From Robiginitalea biformata HTCC2501 (GTDB lineage Bacteria; Bacteroidota; Bacteroidia; Flavobacteriales; Flavobacteriaceae), in contig NC_013222.1 in assembly GCF_000024125.1 (NCBI RefSeq), forward strand, positions 1,273,501-1,337,500: 64,000 bases of DNA, given 5' to 3'. Positions 61,999 through 64,000 of the stretch are shown piece after piece. The notes beneath the pieces are model-generated. The model did no database searches. It saw only the letters and a program-made list of their open reading frames with translations, and was not told the origin of the DNA. Both the position numbers and the translations under genes were made by a program. Each line of letters opens with the position of its first letter. Position 1 is the stretch's first letter.

Positions 61999-62459
61999 CC
62001 GCCTGCCGTTTTCCGGGGTGGACCGTGACTCCCGGGGTGGGAATATGTCTGTCGCTGATTACGAGACACTTGCCAATTCGGGGGTGATTTTTTCAAAAGT
62101 TCGGATTGTAAGCCTCACGCAGACAAGCACTTGTGTCTTTAGGAAATTTTTAAGCAAATTTTTTTCACTCCCTGTTTGTGGAAGCCAAAAAAGCATTCTA
62201 TATTTGCACCCGCTTTTCGGGGTAAAACCTGGATGCGAGGAACAGAAAAAAGTTCATTGACATATTGACAGACAGCGTAGCTTCTGTCCGGGGTTTTGGG
62301 TCGAAAGGCCTATGGATCTGATAACGGGCAGGAGTGATTGTACAAAATAAATAAACAACATCCGTCAAGGAATTAAGAAAAGAACCTGGACCGAGTTGGG
62401 ACAAATAAGTTGTAGGAGTTACCTCTGGGATTACCGAGAGTTAAGTTATTTAAGATTCT
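61999..62459. other. rRNA operon promoter and leader region
   Basis: No protein gene is supported. The rRNA promoter is at 62175-62206 and the leader of about 250 bases runs to the 16S start. It includes an AGTTCATTGACATATTG stretch at 62251-62267, a type of sequence often found upstream of flavobacterial 16S genes. Confidence 0.75.
62175..62206 (+). promoter_or_regulatory. rRNA operon promoter (TTTG-N20-TATATTTG)
   Basis: TTTG at 62175-62178 and TATATTTG at 62199-62206 match the -33 and -7 consensus exactly with 20 bases between. Runs of T upstream (62158-62165) could act like an UP element. The initiator tRNA promoter has the same layout. Confidence 0.85.
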
Positions 62460-63983
<1,524 letters not shown>

Positions 63984-64000
63984 CTAGAGACTCGATTATA

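Overview
The window looks like a chromosome segment of a GC-rich member of the Flavobacteriaceae (Bacteroidota). The evidence is a Bacteroidota-type 16S rRNA gene at the right end, promoters of the TAnnTTTG type with little Shine-Dalgarno signal, a protein with a type IX secretion (T9SS) C-terminal sorting domain, and family choices such as DUF4230, DUF4136, DUF5522, putative porin, long LysS and long aromatic amino acid hydroxylase. GC content well above 50 percent is unusual for the family and recalls Robiginitalea, but genus is an inference. I saw no prophage, transposase, CRISPR array or conjugation gene; the window is mostly housekeeping and envelope genes with small accessory patches.

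Layout. 1-3.7 kb: end of an RND efflux pump and its TolC-like partner. 3.8-6.5 kb: small zinc-ribbon protein, a formylglycine-generating-enzyme-like lipoprotein, small membrane proteins. 6.4-9.1 kb: tightly overlapping matB-madL-madM operon for malonate uptake and activation. 9.2-16.7 kb: catabolic or secondary genes (Gfo/Idh/MocA oxidoreductase, phytanoyl-CoA dioxygenase-like, PLP enzyme, two secreted alpha/beta hydrolases, membrane protein). 16.7-23.1 kb: nitrilase plus methyltransferase, a four-helix membrane protein and a baeRF-like protein that each carry a near-identical 34-bp upstream element, a racemase and an MBL-rhodanese protein. 23.3 kb: initiator tRNA. 23.5-28.1 kb: alanine symporter, era, NeuD-like acetyltransferase, der. 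28.2-34.7 kb: TPM/TPM/LemA/MerR/M23 cluster facing alaS. 34.7-43.9 kb: M61-like peptidase, aromatic amino acid hydroxylase, small proteins, hemL. 44.3-49.5 kb: anion symporter, lysS, YqaE-like peptide, lipB. 49.5-62 kb: envelope genes (TapB-like, OmpA, large lipoprotein, rnhB, Ig-like lipoprotein, a 1423-residue secreted T9SS protein, putative porin). 62.0-64.0 kb: rRNA promoter, leader and 16S rRNA.

The most novel-looking items are: (i) the duplicated 34-bp element in front of two adjacent genes, one coding for a release-factor-like baeRF protein; (ii) an orphan promoter at 44197 followed by two strong hairpins, a candidate small RNA; (iii) predicted leaderless genes with the -7 box only four bases from the ATG; (iv) an aromatic amino acid hydroxylase with an internal insertion and a very long C-terminal extension; (v) a 111-residue membrane-associated HExxH protein; and (vi) hairpin repeats downstream of the initiator tRNA. 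All functional calls rest on reading motifs by eye; no database search was run.
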